This document shows, in pieces, positions 22,801-36,850 of a stretch of 64,000 nucleotides of DNA. The stretch lies in the NCBI RefSeq assembly GCF_030936135.1, contig NC_082602.1:30073965-30137964 (forward strand), given 5' to 3'. Every line of letters starts with the position of its first letter. Positions within the stretch are counted from its first letter, which is position 1. Under the pieces are notes generated by a model, which was given only the letters and a program-made list of their open reading frames with translations, was not told where the DNA came from and searched no databases. A program made the position numbers and the translations under genes. The DNA is from Gavia stellata. Lineage: Eukaryota; Chordata; Aves; Gaviiformes; Gaviidae.

Positions 22801-25800
22801 ACCTTCATGGGACTTAAATAGACCCTGTACGCTGCAACATCCCATGTCCTGTGTGCTGGATGGCTTCAAGAGAAGTCCTCGATAGTGAAGAGAAGAGCTA
22901 TTTCAGCCAAAACCACGCCTGATCACTATCATAGGGAGAAAGCTGCGATATTTCTTTGAGCTGTTTTAAACTGATCAAATAACTGATGGGAATGCTGGGA
23001 CCTTTTCAGAACCCAACTGGGATGCCCCCCCTAAAAGCAACAAAACAACACCCGAAGGCATTTTTCTTGTGACATGTTTTGGTTCTGTCACTGTGTAATT
23101 TTTGTGATTACTTTGTTTTGCCCGACTGTGTTGCTCTGGGCATGACGGGGAGGAAAATCCATCTCTCAGTAAATACTCCTCAAGCCACCTGCTGTCACAG
23201 CAGATTGCTGCGCATCTTTCTGTTCCCAGAGAACAAAACCATTGCAAGTCTGAGATTTCAGGCCACGTTGCACACCTGCTACTGGCCTAATCCACCTCAC
23301 AGTGCAAACTTCTCAGCCGGTTTTGGGTGCAGCCCTTATTGCCTTAAACAGTTATAATACAGAATGTGAACCGCCCATGGATTTCCAGGCTGGAGGAAGA
23401 GGAACATCCTTCAGCAAAAACACTTCTGCAAGGCCTTGCTTTTGCCTCTCTCAGATACTGCGAGCAGGAGGAAAGACTTTTGCACTTGGATGGGAAGAAC
23501 TCAGGTATTGTGTCCTAAGGCTCAGACATGCACTGGCATCTTGACCTTTTTGCCGTGGGACATGAAACGTGTGTGTGTTTCTGCATGCTCAGCTGCATTA
23601 AGAACCTCTGCAGGCTTTTTTATTTGAACTCTGGGTTTCCCCCCCTTCTGGGTCCCTACTATCTAGCCTTGCTCTGCAAAGACAGGGACTAGAAACATGC
23701 TCCTGAGCTTCTCAGTGACTATCTATGTATGAAGCAGCTGGCTTTGTAGGCAAACGTTTGCCCATCTTTATGCCTGTCGCAGCTTATTAATGTGTGGCAT
23801 GACCACCATGCATCTGGAAATAGCCCAGCACTAACTGCTTGCTTCCTGGCCCCGTCACCCAATCCTTCTGCCAGGTTGTCTCCACTTCATATCTGCTTTC
23901 TTTTAGATGCATTTTTTTTTTTAAAGTGACAGTGCCCTCAAGGATTTTGCAAAAGAAAAGCAAAATGGAAAAATCTTCCTGGCAGAGTCTATTCTTCTGA
24001 CGCAGCAGCAGCTGCTGTGGAGGAGAGCCAACAGCAGGGATCCTCTTTGGAGGAGTTTACAGGCTGAGGATCAGAGCTTGTGCTTCTCCCCTTGCGTGGT
24101 AGCACAAGCTGCCTCCCTGCAGAGAGTGGTGATGGCCAAATCAAGCCTGAAATGTGATATTCACAGCTCTAAATTAGACATACACAGTTTCACTTTGTCT
24201 CCAGAATCCAGGCCAAGTGGGTGATAGTCTTTCAAAGCTTCCCAAAAAGTGGTCTAGGAACCTCCTTGGTGATGTGTCCAGCCGATCCAGGACTTGATGG
24301 ATTCAGCCTGTTTTAGACGCCTGCATTAAGGCAAGTTGAATCACTCCGAGCACTCACTTTCTCTTGGTTGGTGGCGAAGGGAAACTCCTGGCCAGCTCTG
24401 AGGGGAATGCTTGTTCTGTAGAACTGCAAAGTTGGGAGACAGAAATCCAGTCAAGGAGGGAATAACCTGCTTTCCTCCTACCTTTTGTCCTGGTGGGCTC
24501 CATCCAAATCTACTGCAATAGGTTGACCATTTGCAGCTCTTCATAAATTATTAAGCCTTTACTGAATATTTTAATAAGCACAGGCACAACAGAAAAAGGA
24601 AAAAGCTTGGCAGGTATTTCTCATGTACCTAATGTTTGGATATGTAAGTTTGGAGCGGCGCTCAGGACAGGGACTGGAATAAGACTGCAGAAGATGACAG
24701 CAGTTGCTCATGCACTTGTCTGGATTTCATGAGCTGAGGAAGCTCACAGCTGCAAGTGCAGGGTGCTCTCAAGGTTTTGCTCACTTGCTCTGATAAGCCA
24801 AAAGCCATGTCTAAGTTTTAAGGAAAGGTCTTTTTCCTTCATCTTCCCATCTCCTTTCCTTCCCCATTTCACACTGTTAATCACGCTGGCAGGATGCCCT
24901 CCAGGCTGACACTGTTCTCAGAGCAGGGTGAGAGGAGGGTGCTGAGAGGGAACAGCAGGCTGTGCATTTTCTTCGCTAGCACGATTTGCCCATGATTAAT
25001 CCATGTGGAAAATAATCAGCACATTCAGCCTAATGCTACAGAATTATTCAAGGGACGACAGCAAGGGGAGAGAATAGATTTTGCTGCTTTTACTGCATTT
25101 TTAGGAAGGAGGTCAGGTGCTGTGTGAACATGGTCAGGTGACATCAGGTGCCTCATATTTAAGGCAGGGAGAAAAATTTGTCATTTTTTTTTTCTTCTGG
25201 AAAAGGCAGTGTTAGTCTGAGCTTTGGAGATCTCCTGCTACTTCCCTAAAGAGGATCAAAAGAAGCTTATTCATCACTAAACCAACACAGTCTGTATTAA
25301 AAGGAAGAGGAATTGTAAATGAGGAATCTTTGGAAATATGGGATTACTATGCCTTACCCTGAGATGATGATCACCCCTTAGCCCTTCAACCCTCCTTTCC
25401 AAGTGCTGCTCAGCCACTAATGCTGATGGGGATGCGCACAGCAAATTGCTGCTGGTTCCTGGGGAAAACACACCGTGCAGAAGCTGGGTCAGGCAGACAG
25501 TCGGGAGCCGAGTGCATTGCAACAACGTGGTGCCCATCTTCCTTACACCTGTCACCAGAGCTAATTTGTTTAAACCTCGGTCAGATATAGCTACTTACAG
25601 TGTGTCCACATGTTCGGCAAGAGCATCGTGCTTTCCATTCCTGATGCTGGCAAGTTCACCACTTACTGGCATGATCTGTCTTTATCCCATTAGAAAGGAA
25701 AATGTTACCTTGATTTATAAGCTGGAGGCTTTGTAAAATCTTTTGTAAACCTTTTCGTAAAATCTTTTGTATATCTTTCTTCCCCTCATGTCTTTAAAAC

Positions 25801-28800
25801 TAAATAACAAAAGATGGGTTTACTGGAGAGATTGTAATATTCCTCCAGATTTTATAATGCACTAAATAAAACACAAAAATCACTGGTATGAAAAATACTA
25901 GAGAAGCCTATTTTCTGATTATAATTGCATTCCCTTCTGATACAGGGAAGTGTATCAGCGACTTCTTTTAATTGTGCTTTTTTATGACTTTGAATTTGCA
26001 TTTTTATTTATTTTCCATTTTCTTGTAATTCCCATTTACCAACACAAAATTAACACTTCTTGTCCCTGCTGAGCTTACTGCTGTTGATTTTTTCTTTGCT
26101 TTTCTAATTTCGCAAACATTGACTAGGGTTTTTTTGCCCAGTAGGTTTCTACAGGTGTCCATGTCTGATCAGAGAAATTATTGCCCGTAAGCGCTTAATT
26201 CCAGAGTCCACAGATCTCATTTAAGACAGACGGAAATCTTTTGATCTCTGAATCAAACTGTAAAGAGTAATTGGGTGCCATGGCATTTAACATATCTTGG
26301 GTATTACCCTACCACAGCTGAGTGCAGGGTTGAAGATGCCTCCTGCTTCGCTGGAGAGCTGGTGGCTGTGTGGGAGTCCTGTTGCCTTTTGGAGCCATTG
26401 GAAGCAGCGGGTGCATGAGACTGCAGTGCATGGCAAAGCCTTGGGAGTGGGGCATGGAGGGAATACCCCCCACCTCCTTCCTGCCTGCTGTGGGGCTGGC
26501 AGTGCTCCCTGGGGGACTTGGAGCATGTAGCTGGGAACTGGAGGAACTGAAGTTGCTGCCTGAGGATGTGGCAGCCCCGGGGGGCTGGGGCAGAATGCAA
26601 ACCCTGCTGGGGTTGGGTTTCTGGGGGCTGTCTGACCGCGTGAGACCGCCTGTCACATCTTGGTTGGGTTTCTTCTTTCAGATGCTCTGCAGTGTTCCCT
26701 TTTGATTTAGAGGGGGGAAATTTCCCTCTGCTATTGACCCATCCTTGCCAAGCAGGGTGCCCAGACCTCCCCGAGCTCCTGTCCCTTGGCTTGTTCCCTC
26801 GTTGCAGGAAGCTGAGAGAAGGCGGTAGCTGTGTTATCTCCCCGCTTAGCAGTAGGAACTGGCCTGGGGCTCTCCTGTTTCATTCCCGCAGGCCTGTTCC
26901 CATTTCAGGGGAGCGTTTCAGGGCTCAGCTCTGTAAAAGCAATGCCCTGCAGCTCAAGCGTGCTGCACTGGGGATTTCCCTGTGTATTGAAGGAAATGGG
27001 GGCAGTTCCCAGCCACCCGAAAACCTCGGTGCTCGTGGCCTGTGTCCTGCGGAAAGGTCAAAAGAGCTGCAAGGCCACCAGGACCTTTGAAGAGGTACCA
27101 GGGCAGGAATCATTTTCCGCTGACAGCTTAGAAATTGGCTGAATATTTTTCTCCTGTCAGGTCAGCTTCAGGAATATGCTGTAGGCATGGGAATTGAAAT
27201 GGAGATTATAGCTAATCTCATGTGAGGAGACTGTCTTGGGAAGTCAAAGATGCTCAATAGCTCAGGAATGAGGAGAGAGATGTTTTCAGGGGCTCTGCCC
27301 TTGGAGCTATTTTGTCCAGACTGACAGCGATGAGCTACTGGGTCATCCAAATGAAGTAGCCCAGTGCTCCTTGCTGGAAAGGTGTCCAGCCAGCAGTGAG
27401 AGCATTCAGGTGATCCCTGCAAAGAGACCACATGGAGACGTGGACTCCTGCTGCCGACTTAGGGCCTCGACACATGAGAACAAACACAGGGGTTGTTCAT
27501 GCAGCTGTTTTCCAAATGAGTCAATGTCAACTCTCCCTGCAGGGCATGTTAGTCTGGTACTTGCCCTATGTATTTGAAGGGAGATTTGTTTTTTATTGGT
27601 GTAACCTGCCCTTGCAGAATAAACCCGCTGAATTTTTTTTCTCTTTCATGATAAGCACAAGAGCCTGCAGTGGCCACAAGATCACTTCAGCAACATCCTG
27701 ACTCAAGCAGCTTGTTGCGTTGTTTGTAAAAGTCCAATTTTCTTTTTGAGGAAAATCAATACAGCTCATTACTTAGCTGAGAAAAAATCCCTGTGTCAAG
27801 CAGCTACTCATACCACTGGAAGGCAGCCCCCGAGCAGGCTCAGCCACTTTTCCTAAGCCAGATAACAGGCTGATAACCTTTGTCTTAAATTATCCCCTCT
27901 GAACTAAAACTGCCCCACTGAGAAGACCAATCAGCTTCCCGTGGACCACCAAAGAGCTGCTCAACAAGTGAACGCCACCAGCCTGGGGCAAAATACGCAC
28001 TGGAAAAAAACCCCAAAACCAACACAAAAGACGCTTTTTTACAGCTGGTGCAATGACTGTAAGTTCTCATGCATCCTTTCTTCTGGCTATATCATTAAGT
28101 TTTTTGGTTTCAGTGCTGGGATGTGGGAGTTAGTATTATATGAGGGTGATTGATAGTCAAATATTCTTTGTCGAGCATGTCTGGAGTGGTGAGATGGAGC
28201 TCAGGTTCTTGGTGCAAACTTACGATGAGTTTAAGACCTTCCTGCAAGTGCGCAAGATGTTTTCAAGCACCTTTGGAGTCTGAGAGAGCTTGAGGCTGTT
28301 GGGTGGACAAGTGCCTTTGCCTACTGTGGGTGTATGGCCTTGGGGTCAGCACTATAGGTCACAGGGTGTGCAGGACCTGGCCTGGGGGCATTCTCACCTG
28401 CCTTCCCCAGTAAATATATGCTTTGACTACTCATATGAATATATAGCTAGTGAAAGTTGCTCCTTGCTGCAGCCCAGCTTCTGGATCCGGTACTCCAACC
28501 CCTTGTCAGAAGTTGCTAGTTTAGAAAGTTGGAAGAGAAATTGCTCTTGTATAAAATGGAGAATGGGGGAAAAAAAAAATGCACATTGTGGCTGCTGGGG
28601 AGTAGGAATGGGGAGTAAGCAGTCATCTTTTTCATTTTTTGGTTTGAGATCTGAATAAGGCTAACGGAAAATTTAGCAGAGACATTTAACTGCGGTAAGT
28701 TAAGTGACAAGGTCAGTGAGATAAGAGGGCCAGTGCACGGAGAATTACTGAGAAGGTTATCTAAGGGTTAGGGTACAGGCTCAGCTAACCAGCTATAAAG

Positions 28801-29490
28801 GAAGATGCAAAGCCGGTAAATTCTGTTAAACAAATTCTCTGTCTTCACTGTTCACAGGCTGCTCCAAAACCAGAATGGATAACAAAAGGAATAGTGAGGT
28901 GTATTTTAAGAGAGCCATTGGCCAAGAAATCTGTCTTGTCTCTCCAGATCACTGCTCCAGCCCTTAGCGGTGGTCGCTCTTCAGAGCAGCTTTTCGATGC
29001 ACGGAGTGCTGATGAGCTTGGCCTTCCTCTCCCTGTCTCTTCTCCATAAGGCAGTAAGGGGCTGCTTCCCCCCCTCACACCCCGGGGTGAGCAGGGTGCT
29101 CAGGGCCGGGGGGATATGTCCTGGCAGCAGGGAGTGGGGCAATGCTTACAACAGCGTTTTGCAGTGTGCCAGCCTTGAGACCATCTCCTGTCTACACACA
29201 TGCAGGACCAGGTCAGGAAAACCACAGATGAAAGTGATTTACATCCTTGTCACCACATACTGTCTGTAAAACCTCTTTTGTTTTGAAGACCATCACTGAT
29301 CTGTTTCCAGTTTTTCTCTCTACTGAGACCTTGATCTCATGAGCTGTCTTTAAGAACTTATTCCAGGTTGTAGATAATTTTGGATTGTGGAGACTGTGAA
29401 GAGACGACATTGCTTGTATTACCAGACTCCTCCGGTGTTTGACGATGGCTGTGATTGTGGTGCATATAACATTATTATTTGACTGCAATT
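19807..29490. other. Gene desert, no gene seen
   Basis: No supported exon. GC-richer patches (20080-20520, 22100-22510, 26290-26720) carry overlapping frames on both strands without known domains. AT-rich motif-dense stretches near 24990-25170 and 26180-26300 could be regulatory. A tandem duplication lies at 25733. Otherwise this is ordinary single-copy sequence. Confidence 0.5.
25733..25780. repeat. Imperfect 24-base tandem duplication
   Basis: GTAAAATCTTTTGTA recurs exactly 24 bases later (25733 and 25757). The remainder of each unit is similar but not identical. A local duplication is the simplest explanation. Confidence 0.75.
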
Positions 29491-29499
29491 ACAATAGCA

Positions 29500-29680
29500 T
29501 GGGTGGTGTTATGCCTGACTAGCTGATTAATCATCTGAAGCAATGAGTAAATCTCCCTCTTTTTTATGATAATTAATGTGTAGAGCTGGATCGCAGTCAG
29601 CTGAGTGAGTATGGGCGTGATTAAGGCAAATGGAGAGGTGTTTGGCAGCTTTAGGCTGCAGGAAGGATAAACACATGGGG
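29500..29680. promoter_or_regulatory. Candidate enhancer-like block
   Basis: The block contains CTGATTAATCATCTG (29522), GATAATTAATG (29568) and GTGATTAAGG (29616), all homeodomain-type sites within about 110 bases, without coding potential. Enhancer identity is inferred from motif density only. Confidence 0.28.
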
Positions 29681-30619
29681 CTCTTGGGGCAAGTTTTCCT
29701 TCCCTAATATGAGGTCTGGCTTGAGCCAGCTCTGATCCACCTCAGGGAGCTGCATTTCAGTGGTAGGTGGCCAAACCGCTAAAGGCAGGTTGGTCCAGTC
29801 AGAGTTATAAGGAGATATTTTGGTGTGTAGGGGTGCTCAGTAATGCCTTGTCCTCCATTTCTCTCTTCAGGTTCCTGCTAGGTGCTGCCTCTGGCTTTCT
29901 CCCATCACAACAAATGTATGGCCAATTTCTTGAGGGCCAGACACCACAAGTAGGAGGCGGTGGAGGGTGGGTGGACTTACTGGGATTTGGTGGATTACTT
30001 GGAGGATTTTCTTGGAGGATTTGCATGGGATGGGCTGCCTTGTGTATGTATATGCGCTTAGTATAGCGGGCATCCTTGTTTCTAGTCTACCTCTTGTTTT
30101 TCTGTTTGACCTTGGTCCAGACCCTCTGTTTACCTTGCGATCTTTTCCTTTCAACACTGTAAACTTTCTTGGGCAGCAACTATCTGTTCCCATGCGTGTG
30201 CACATTACTTACAGCAGTCATAAGCGAAACCCATGCTGTGCTGTTTAAAAGGTCTGGCTTTGAAGATGGAGCCATTTAAGATTGTGGGATGCAAAGCTCT
30301 TTCCTCCTTGCAGTGGTTAACCAGAGAGCCCTGTGCCAGTATGTCTGTAGCTACCCAGGAGTGAAGGGAGGAGAGAAATTCATTAGTACAATTGGATTAA
30401 ATACCTGCTGTGCTGGGGACCTGCCATGATGGCTTAGTGCCACTGTTGTCTCCAAGCAGGTGGAGCGGCTTTCTGGTTCTCCCTGCAATCTGGGTCACAT
30501 GCATTCAGGCAACAGCAGTACAGATTGTCAGAAAGTAACTCATGGTTTTGCTTGTGGGAATTTACAATTCAAATCAAGAGAAGTTGCAGCCTCTCTCTCC
30601 CTCATATGGTGATTTTCTT

Positions 30620-31290
30620 TACTCTCCTGATGCAGCAAAGATCAAGATGAAATATTAAATGTCCTCCACAATGTAATTATATCTGGCTGGTTGCAATCAA
30701 TTCCCTCTGCCTCATGTAGTTTGCTATTGCTTCTCCTTTTCCTTCCTTTCCTGTAACAGACATGGCGCTGATTCTCATCTCCCCCGTGGGCTGGAAAGGA
30801 GACACTGCCAGCTCCCACATGGACCCACCAGCTTAACAGGAAGAATTTATGGAAATGAATTCTCATCAAAAGCCCCAAGCAGTGCAAAGTTTGTTGCAGA
30901 GAGACTGGACTCCAGTTTTCATAAAGCCCAAAGCGATGCTTTATCTATTAGGCTGCAATTAAACAATGGTTTCCAAAGCTCAGTCTATTCCAGGCAAGTG
31001 CCTCTTTAAGAATACGATATATTTAAAAATAGCCTTTTCTCTTTTCCTGAGCATAGGTTTGGAAAGGCTTTATGAGGCAGAAAGCTTCATATGAACTTCT
31101 CCCTCCCAAGGTTATTAATATACTCATCAGCTTTATCATTCTCTGCCTCTAAACATGCCAAGCAATATCCAAGACAAATCCCTATTATCAGGTGCACAGG
31201 CTGGTGTTATCATTAGTAGGTCTTTTCAGGAAATCAAGGCCATTATTCAAGACACCAGTGATCAAGCGTTAGAGTCTGCCACTCTTGTTC
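30620..31290. promoter_or_regulatory. Candidate conserved noncoding element cluster
   Basis: About 650 bases mix AT-rich homeodomain-like words, a SOX-type ACAATGG (30963-30969) inside AATTAAACAATGG, and long stretches without simple repeats or transposon signatures. Frames on both strands are short and unrecognised. This texture is typical of enhancers deep in vertebrate gene deserts. No alignment was possible here, so conservation is a prediction. Confidence 0.3.
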
Positions 31291-34200
31291 AAGGGAGCAG
31301 AGAGAGGGCCAGAGAACCGGCCCCGGTCTCGCTGGTGTGGCCAGGGACAGGCACACAGTCCCAGGAGCTGCCCTGCACCTCCGCAGCTGTTAGTGGAGAG
31401 GGGAAATCTTGAGCATAGACAGGGCTGATCACCTGCTTATGGCTAGATGCACACTTCTATGTTTGCTGCATCAAGTCCTCATTGCTATTGAGTAGTGGAT
31501 TCACAGAAAAATGCAGAGGCTGTTTTTTGAAAGACTCTTGGTGCTTCCTGAGTGGAAATGTGATCTGGGAGTTAATCCTGAGAGACCTGTTTTTTGCCTT
31601 CACCACCAACCCACAATATTTAAGCTTCAAATTGCAACACTTTATTTATAAGGACTTCATCGCCTAAGTGCTATTTAGAGTTCATTTAATATATATGTAG
31701 AGTCAGGCACGCAGTCTTAGGAAACTCCTCAGGAAATTGCCCAGGCTACTGTAAACATGACAAGGGGTGAAGTATAGAACCTATCTGCCATCTCTAGTTT
31801 GGAAACTCTTCTTTATTGGGTTTTAGAGCTTTGAACCTTCTTCTGGTGTAGGATACTGAACTTTTCTTCCCCTGCAACAATATAATCAGTGCCTCCATTT
31901 GCACCCAACAGCTCTTCATCAAAAGAGAGACCAAACTTTGATTTCCACCTCTGCCCGAAAAGAGTTGAGCTCCCAAATCTCAGTTTGCACAGGATAGTTA
32001 AAGGTGATGGAGGCAAGAAGACCGAATGGAAACACAGCCCTGCAGCTTAGTGTTGGACACTGATGCCAAGGAAGAGAGGATGGATGCTGATGCCTCCTAC
32101 AATGGATGTTAAACCATTTTATAAAACCAGTGAATGAGCAGCTCTGGACCTCTTCTGCCAGAGACATGGTTTAACCCTGCAGGATACAGCTGTCTTCCCA
32201 TCTGTGTCAATGTAACTCTGGTTACATTAAGCTTAGTGTTTCATCACCAGGGACTGAACCCAAGATCATTCCTCTGTGAGCAGAGAGTCTTTGCATCCCA
32301 TCAGGCAGGAGTGGGAGAAAACCCAGAGCACAGCAGGAGTGAGGCATCAAACCGTCCCCCAGCCCATGGCTCTCTTGTTCCCTGCCTCTGTCCGGGAGAC
32401 CTTCCGCCAGTCCTGTGATATATGTGTATTAAGACTAGAACACATTTCTCAAAAATTGATCAGTCCTTTCACTACACTTTAGTCTTTGCCTTATCTGTTG
32501 GAGCCTTACAGGTTGCTATGTTTACAGCTGCTCCCACTGCTAATGTGGCTTTGTTTATGATACAGAAGAAAACATGTCATTTTTTTTATTTTCTGATTGC
32601 TAGTATTGCTTCTCCTGTTTTACATTTTTTCCACATCAATCTAGAAGACCGGAGATAACTCAGATGAAAAGGAGTCAATTATGTGGTGCCTGGGATACTA
32701 GAAGTCTGGACTTTATGACCCAGGAATTTTCTCTCTGCACCATGCTCCCAATTTGTTGGATTTTTTTTCTTCTTTAATATCAACAAATAAAATAACATAT
32801 CCCGGATACTCTGCAGTCAACAGCACTTGCTTTATTGTCAGTAACTGACTTAGAAGCTACTATATCTCTGTGACTTTTCAGTTTTTTATATATATCTTTT
32901 CTTTTTCCATCAGCTAGGAATATTTTTTTTGCTTTTCATTAGAAATTGAAAGCTTGCTGACACTAGATTTGTGGACAACTTCTGAAATGAACCCAAGCTA
33001 GGAATTTTCCATTGTCTTCCATTTGCAAAGAGCATGATGGTATTTTCCAAAGCTTTCCTTCCCAGTCTCACTTCATCCTTGATTGGCATGCTACCACTGA
33101 TATGGACAGGAGAAGAACTGGGTCAGCGCAGGGTCCTTGGGAACTCTCTGCCAGTGGATGCAAGGAATGTCAAACTAGTGATGCAATAGATTAAATTTAC
33201 CAACGATGTATTGCTGTTGTCTTTAGGGAGGTCTACACCTTGGACAAATATTTCCTGTTAGTGTGACTGCAATGCTCAAGTCTTCCCTTCTGAACAGCTT
33301 TCTGTCTGAAATGGCAAGCAGCCAAGGAATAATGGCTACGCTTAGGAGACTTTCAAATTTTTATTCGTTTTTTTAAAAAGATGAACAGAAGCTTACAATT
33401 TGCAGTATTAAAAAGTATTGAGAAGAAGAAGGCTTGAAGTAAAGTCACCATCCTTTTTGATCGAGTCTTAGGACACTAGTTGGGGGGATCTTATAGGGGC
33501 TAGAATGTGCCTCACTGGAAAGTACTGGAAAACTGTTCTCCTTCTGTTGAAGTTTTGTTTCAAGACCCTGAAACCCTACTGAAATAGCCTATATATATCA
33601 TGCAGTATCAGACTATATATTGTATCATTTCAGTACCAGACAAGATTATACACAAATGTTATTCACTGTTATATTTGAGAGAGGGTTGTTTATTCCTTGT
33701 TCCTTATAATTTTTTATCTGGCAGAGGGCTCGTTTTGAATTTCCCTGCCTCTGTTGAGTTTCACGTGTATCTGCCCAAGCCTGGCACTGCTGGCAGGGTT
33801 GGGACCCAGCCCTGGACCTGGAGGAAGCACCTCACCTTCTTTCTAGGGGCTGCACCCTTCGGCAGTTGCCCTTCCTGGGGGACGCTTTCGGAGTACTAGT
33901 TGAGGGAGGGCTGGTCTGCAGATGTGAGCCTGCAGGCTCCAGGGCTGTCACCCAGCAGACTTCACCAGAAGGAAAAATTACTTAAGAAAAATGTATAAAT
34001 AACGTAAACACAGGACACAGCAGGAGGAGTAGCCTTAAGTACCTTGAATTAAGGGGACTGAAAGTCCTCTCACTGCACCACGACATTTTAGGCAGTCATT
34101 ATAATTAATCTTCTTTTTAATATATAATAATAGTCAAAGAAAACACAACACAACCCATACTTCTCTTGCTGACATGTATCCAGGAGATAGAGTGGATTTA

Positions 34201-36389
34201 AAATAAGGTGATCTTTGTAATCTGGTAGAAATAAAATCCTGAAGGCAGGAATTGATCGATACAGAGAGTGGCAGGTAAAAGTAGTACAAATACCTGCTCT
34301 AAAAGCATTGGCTACAGTAATTCCCACAGGTACTAGGAAGCTGTTAGCTAATCAGACAGCAATGCACCATATGCTTCACTGTCCCGGTTAAAAAAAAAAA
34401 AAAAGAGAGCAAGAAAGAGAGAAAATCTCTAAGCATACATTCAGCAAGTGACAAATGAGCACGCTGGGTCTCTCTGGAAGAGGGGGAAAGCCATGGTCCA
34501 GGCTGTGACTCATTCCTGAATGAGCAGGGCTAACAGCAGCGAGGAAGCTGCTGGCTGGGTTTCACAACGTGACCGGCCCCGTGGCCGTGGCATCCACCCC
34601 GGGCCAGCCTGGTGCTGCCGGAGAGCCTGCTTGGCAGTGAGAGCACGCCGAGCAGGTTTTGAAGAGCCAGCCTGTTCTCCTACGTGCATCTTCGAGGCAG
34701 GTCTCTCCCGCTGTCAGTAAGTACAGGAGAGTGTCTGCAGAGGACTCTGCCAGCCAGACTCCTTGGCAGACAGGAGACCGGGCTCAGCACGATCCTGCCA
34801 GGTGCTCAGCAGGTCCCAGAGAGGCCAGATGTCCTCTGCGAAGGCTGAAGGCACTCCGTGTCCAGCAGACTTGGCTGTAACCAAAGTAGCAGGAAATGGC
34901 AACAGCTTGTACTTCAGCTAGAGACAACCTACCAGGTGTTAAACAGAGTTCTGGGAGAAGCCATGTGCAATCCATGGCAAGGGTCCTGCAGGAACCAGGA
35001 ACTCTGTAACATACCTTTGATCACCACTTTTCACATGCATATATCACACCAGGATATTGAATAGATTATATTATACTCCTATATAGAGTGTATTGTATAG
35101 ATCATAGATTATATTTTATTCCGGCTGTATTATAAATTCTGCTTTCTACAGATCTAGGTACAGATCAAGAAGTGCACAGAAGTGCTGAAGTACAATCCCT
35201 GTCTCACCAGTTTTATGGTCTAAGGGTACCATAAGTTGGGGTAAGGTCACCTCCTTGCTGACTACTGTTCACTCAGCTTCCTTCCTCTTCAGTCCAACCT
35301 TTAAGACCCTGCCATTTATCTGTGCAAGCACAGGCACCTGGAGGACCCTCTCTATGCTGAGTCAACTCACTCATGTGGCAGAAAAATTAGTACAGCAGGA
35401 AAAAAGTGGTTTGTTTTATGCTGAGTTAATGAGTTGAACTCACCTCTGGTTTTGTTTGCATAGGTGAGCTGGAAATCTCCTACAATGGAGTGGGGCTAAT
35501 TCTCATCTCCAATTTTAGCTCGTCTCCCACATCATTCTCTTCTAGATCTCCTTTTGACACAGGTGGGTAACCTGCAAAATGGACCTTGTACCTTTTGTCT
35601 CCTCTGCCTGGAAACGTTTTGTTGTCACTGCCGGTGGAGCCAGGACTGAAAATTTCCTCCCCAGCACCACGTGGAGCTGGGCTTCAGGGATGCAGGCTGC
35701 TTGGGAAGTGGATGAAATGCACGGCACAGTAAGTGTTGGGAAGGGCAAAACATTCGTTATATAAAGAAATAATTTTTTTGTGCATCTGATAGCAAGGGAC
35801 TGACTGTCAGTCAGGCTGGGCACCAGTGGGTTATTTGTTTTTCCTTAGATTCGTATCTGCCAGAGCTGGTTTGTTATTTTTTTTCTTTAAGCAATTTGTC
35901 AATGCACAGTGTTTTAAATATGCCTCCTTCACGAGTGCTGGTCTGGTCTAGTGGTGCAGGGAAAAGCCTTCCCTGGAGGGCAGATCCTCTGCTCCATCCT
36001 CCGGGCTGCCCCAGCCTTCCTGCAGGGCTGCGGAGGGGTCAGGGCTTGGCGTGCTCAAGCAGGACCCCGGCAGGGAAAGAGATCTGTTGGTGCACAGCTA
36101 CAGCTGCTTCTCTCAGGAGTGTCTTGAGAGCACGGCAAAAGGGACTGGGGCTTGATGTTAGAAGGACACCTGACTTCTGGGCTGTGGAAATGTTCCTGAC
36201 AGTGGTTGCTTTCTCTTTGTTTAGCCCTCAGTTTTTCCTCTTCTCTGCTACCAAACCTTTTTCTTCCTTCTGGCTGAAGCCCCTCTGAAAACCCTCCCAG
36301 AATTATATGCCCCTTTTCCTGTATTCAGCCTCCATCTCTCTGCAGAGATGCCTAGAGCAAACTGCTTCTCTTGGACTTCAGCCCATGAA
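31291..36389. other. Gene desert, no gene seen
   Basis: AT-rich sequence with short chance frames. It includes an A-run with a GA-rich tail (34390-34426), a TATA-rich stretch at 35055-35130, and a GC-richer patch at 34500-34860 that holds no recognised gene. Confidence 0.5.
34390..34426. repeat. Poly(A)/GA-rich simple sequence
   Basis: Fifteen A residues (34390-34404) are followed by an almost pure purine tail of GAGAGCAAGAAAGAGAG type. No retroposed body is recognisable to the left. Confidence 0.85.
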
Positions 36390-36850
36390 CCCACCAACGA
36401 TCTGATTCAAGTGCAATCATTAAAGGCTAATGATGCTCCATTGTCTTGAATTATATCTATGTTGTACAATCTAGTGGAAAGCTATCAAACTAACCGTAAA
36501 TGAATTTAGTCAGCACAGTAAGCAGTTTAGCCAAGCTACCATGGGGCTACTAAAGGGCTAATTTACCCCCTCTAGAAGAAGATCAGCAGAGACAAATCTT
36601 AATCTGGTGAGTGCAATTAAGATGTTCATCCAAAACTCAAGCTGAGTTACACCTTCCAGAAGAAACCAAAAAACCAGCCTGGGTAAATCTATGGAGTAGG
36701 GGAAAAAAAGAAAAGGGTGAAGAGAAGGCTCTTGTTTTGTAATTTTGATTTGATTAATCCCAGTGCTAAAAGGATACTTTGCATCTGTGTTTAATCAGCA
36801 GGTGCTATTCACTGTGGGCACACAGGTGTTATAGTTTGAGCCATTGGCAG
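36390..36850. promoter_or_regulatory. Candidate enhancer-like block
   Basis: The block holds CATTAAAGGCTAATGATG (36418), TTGATTAATCCC (36750) and GTTTAATCAGCAGGTG (36790), the last pairing a homeodomain site with a CAGGTG E-box. It has no coding potential or repeat signature. Function is inferred. Confidence 0.25.

Noticed and set aside
28690..28715. AAGTTAAGTGACAAGGTCA, resembling a deleted MIR core
   Set aside because: Too short, with no flanking similarity to MIR.
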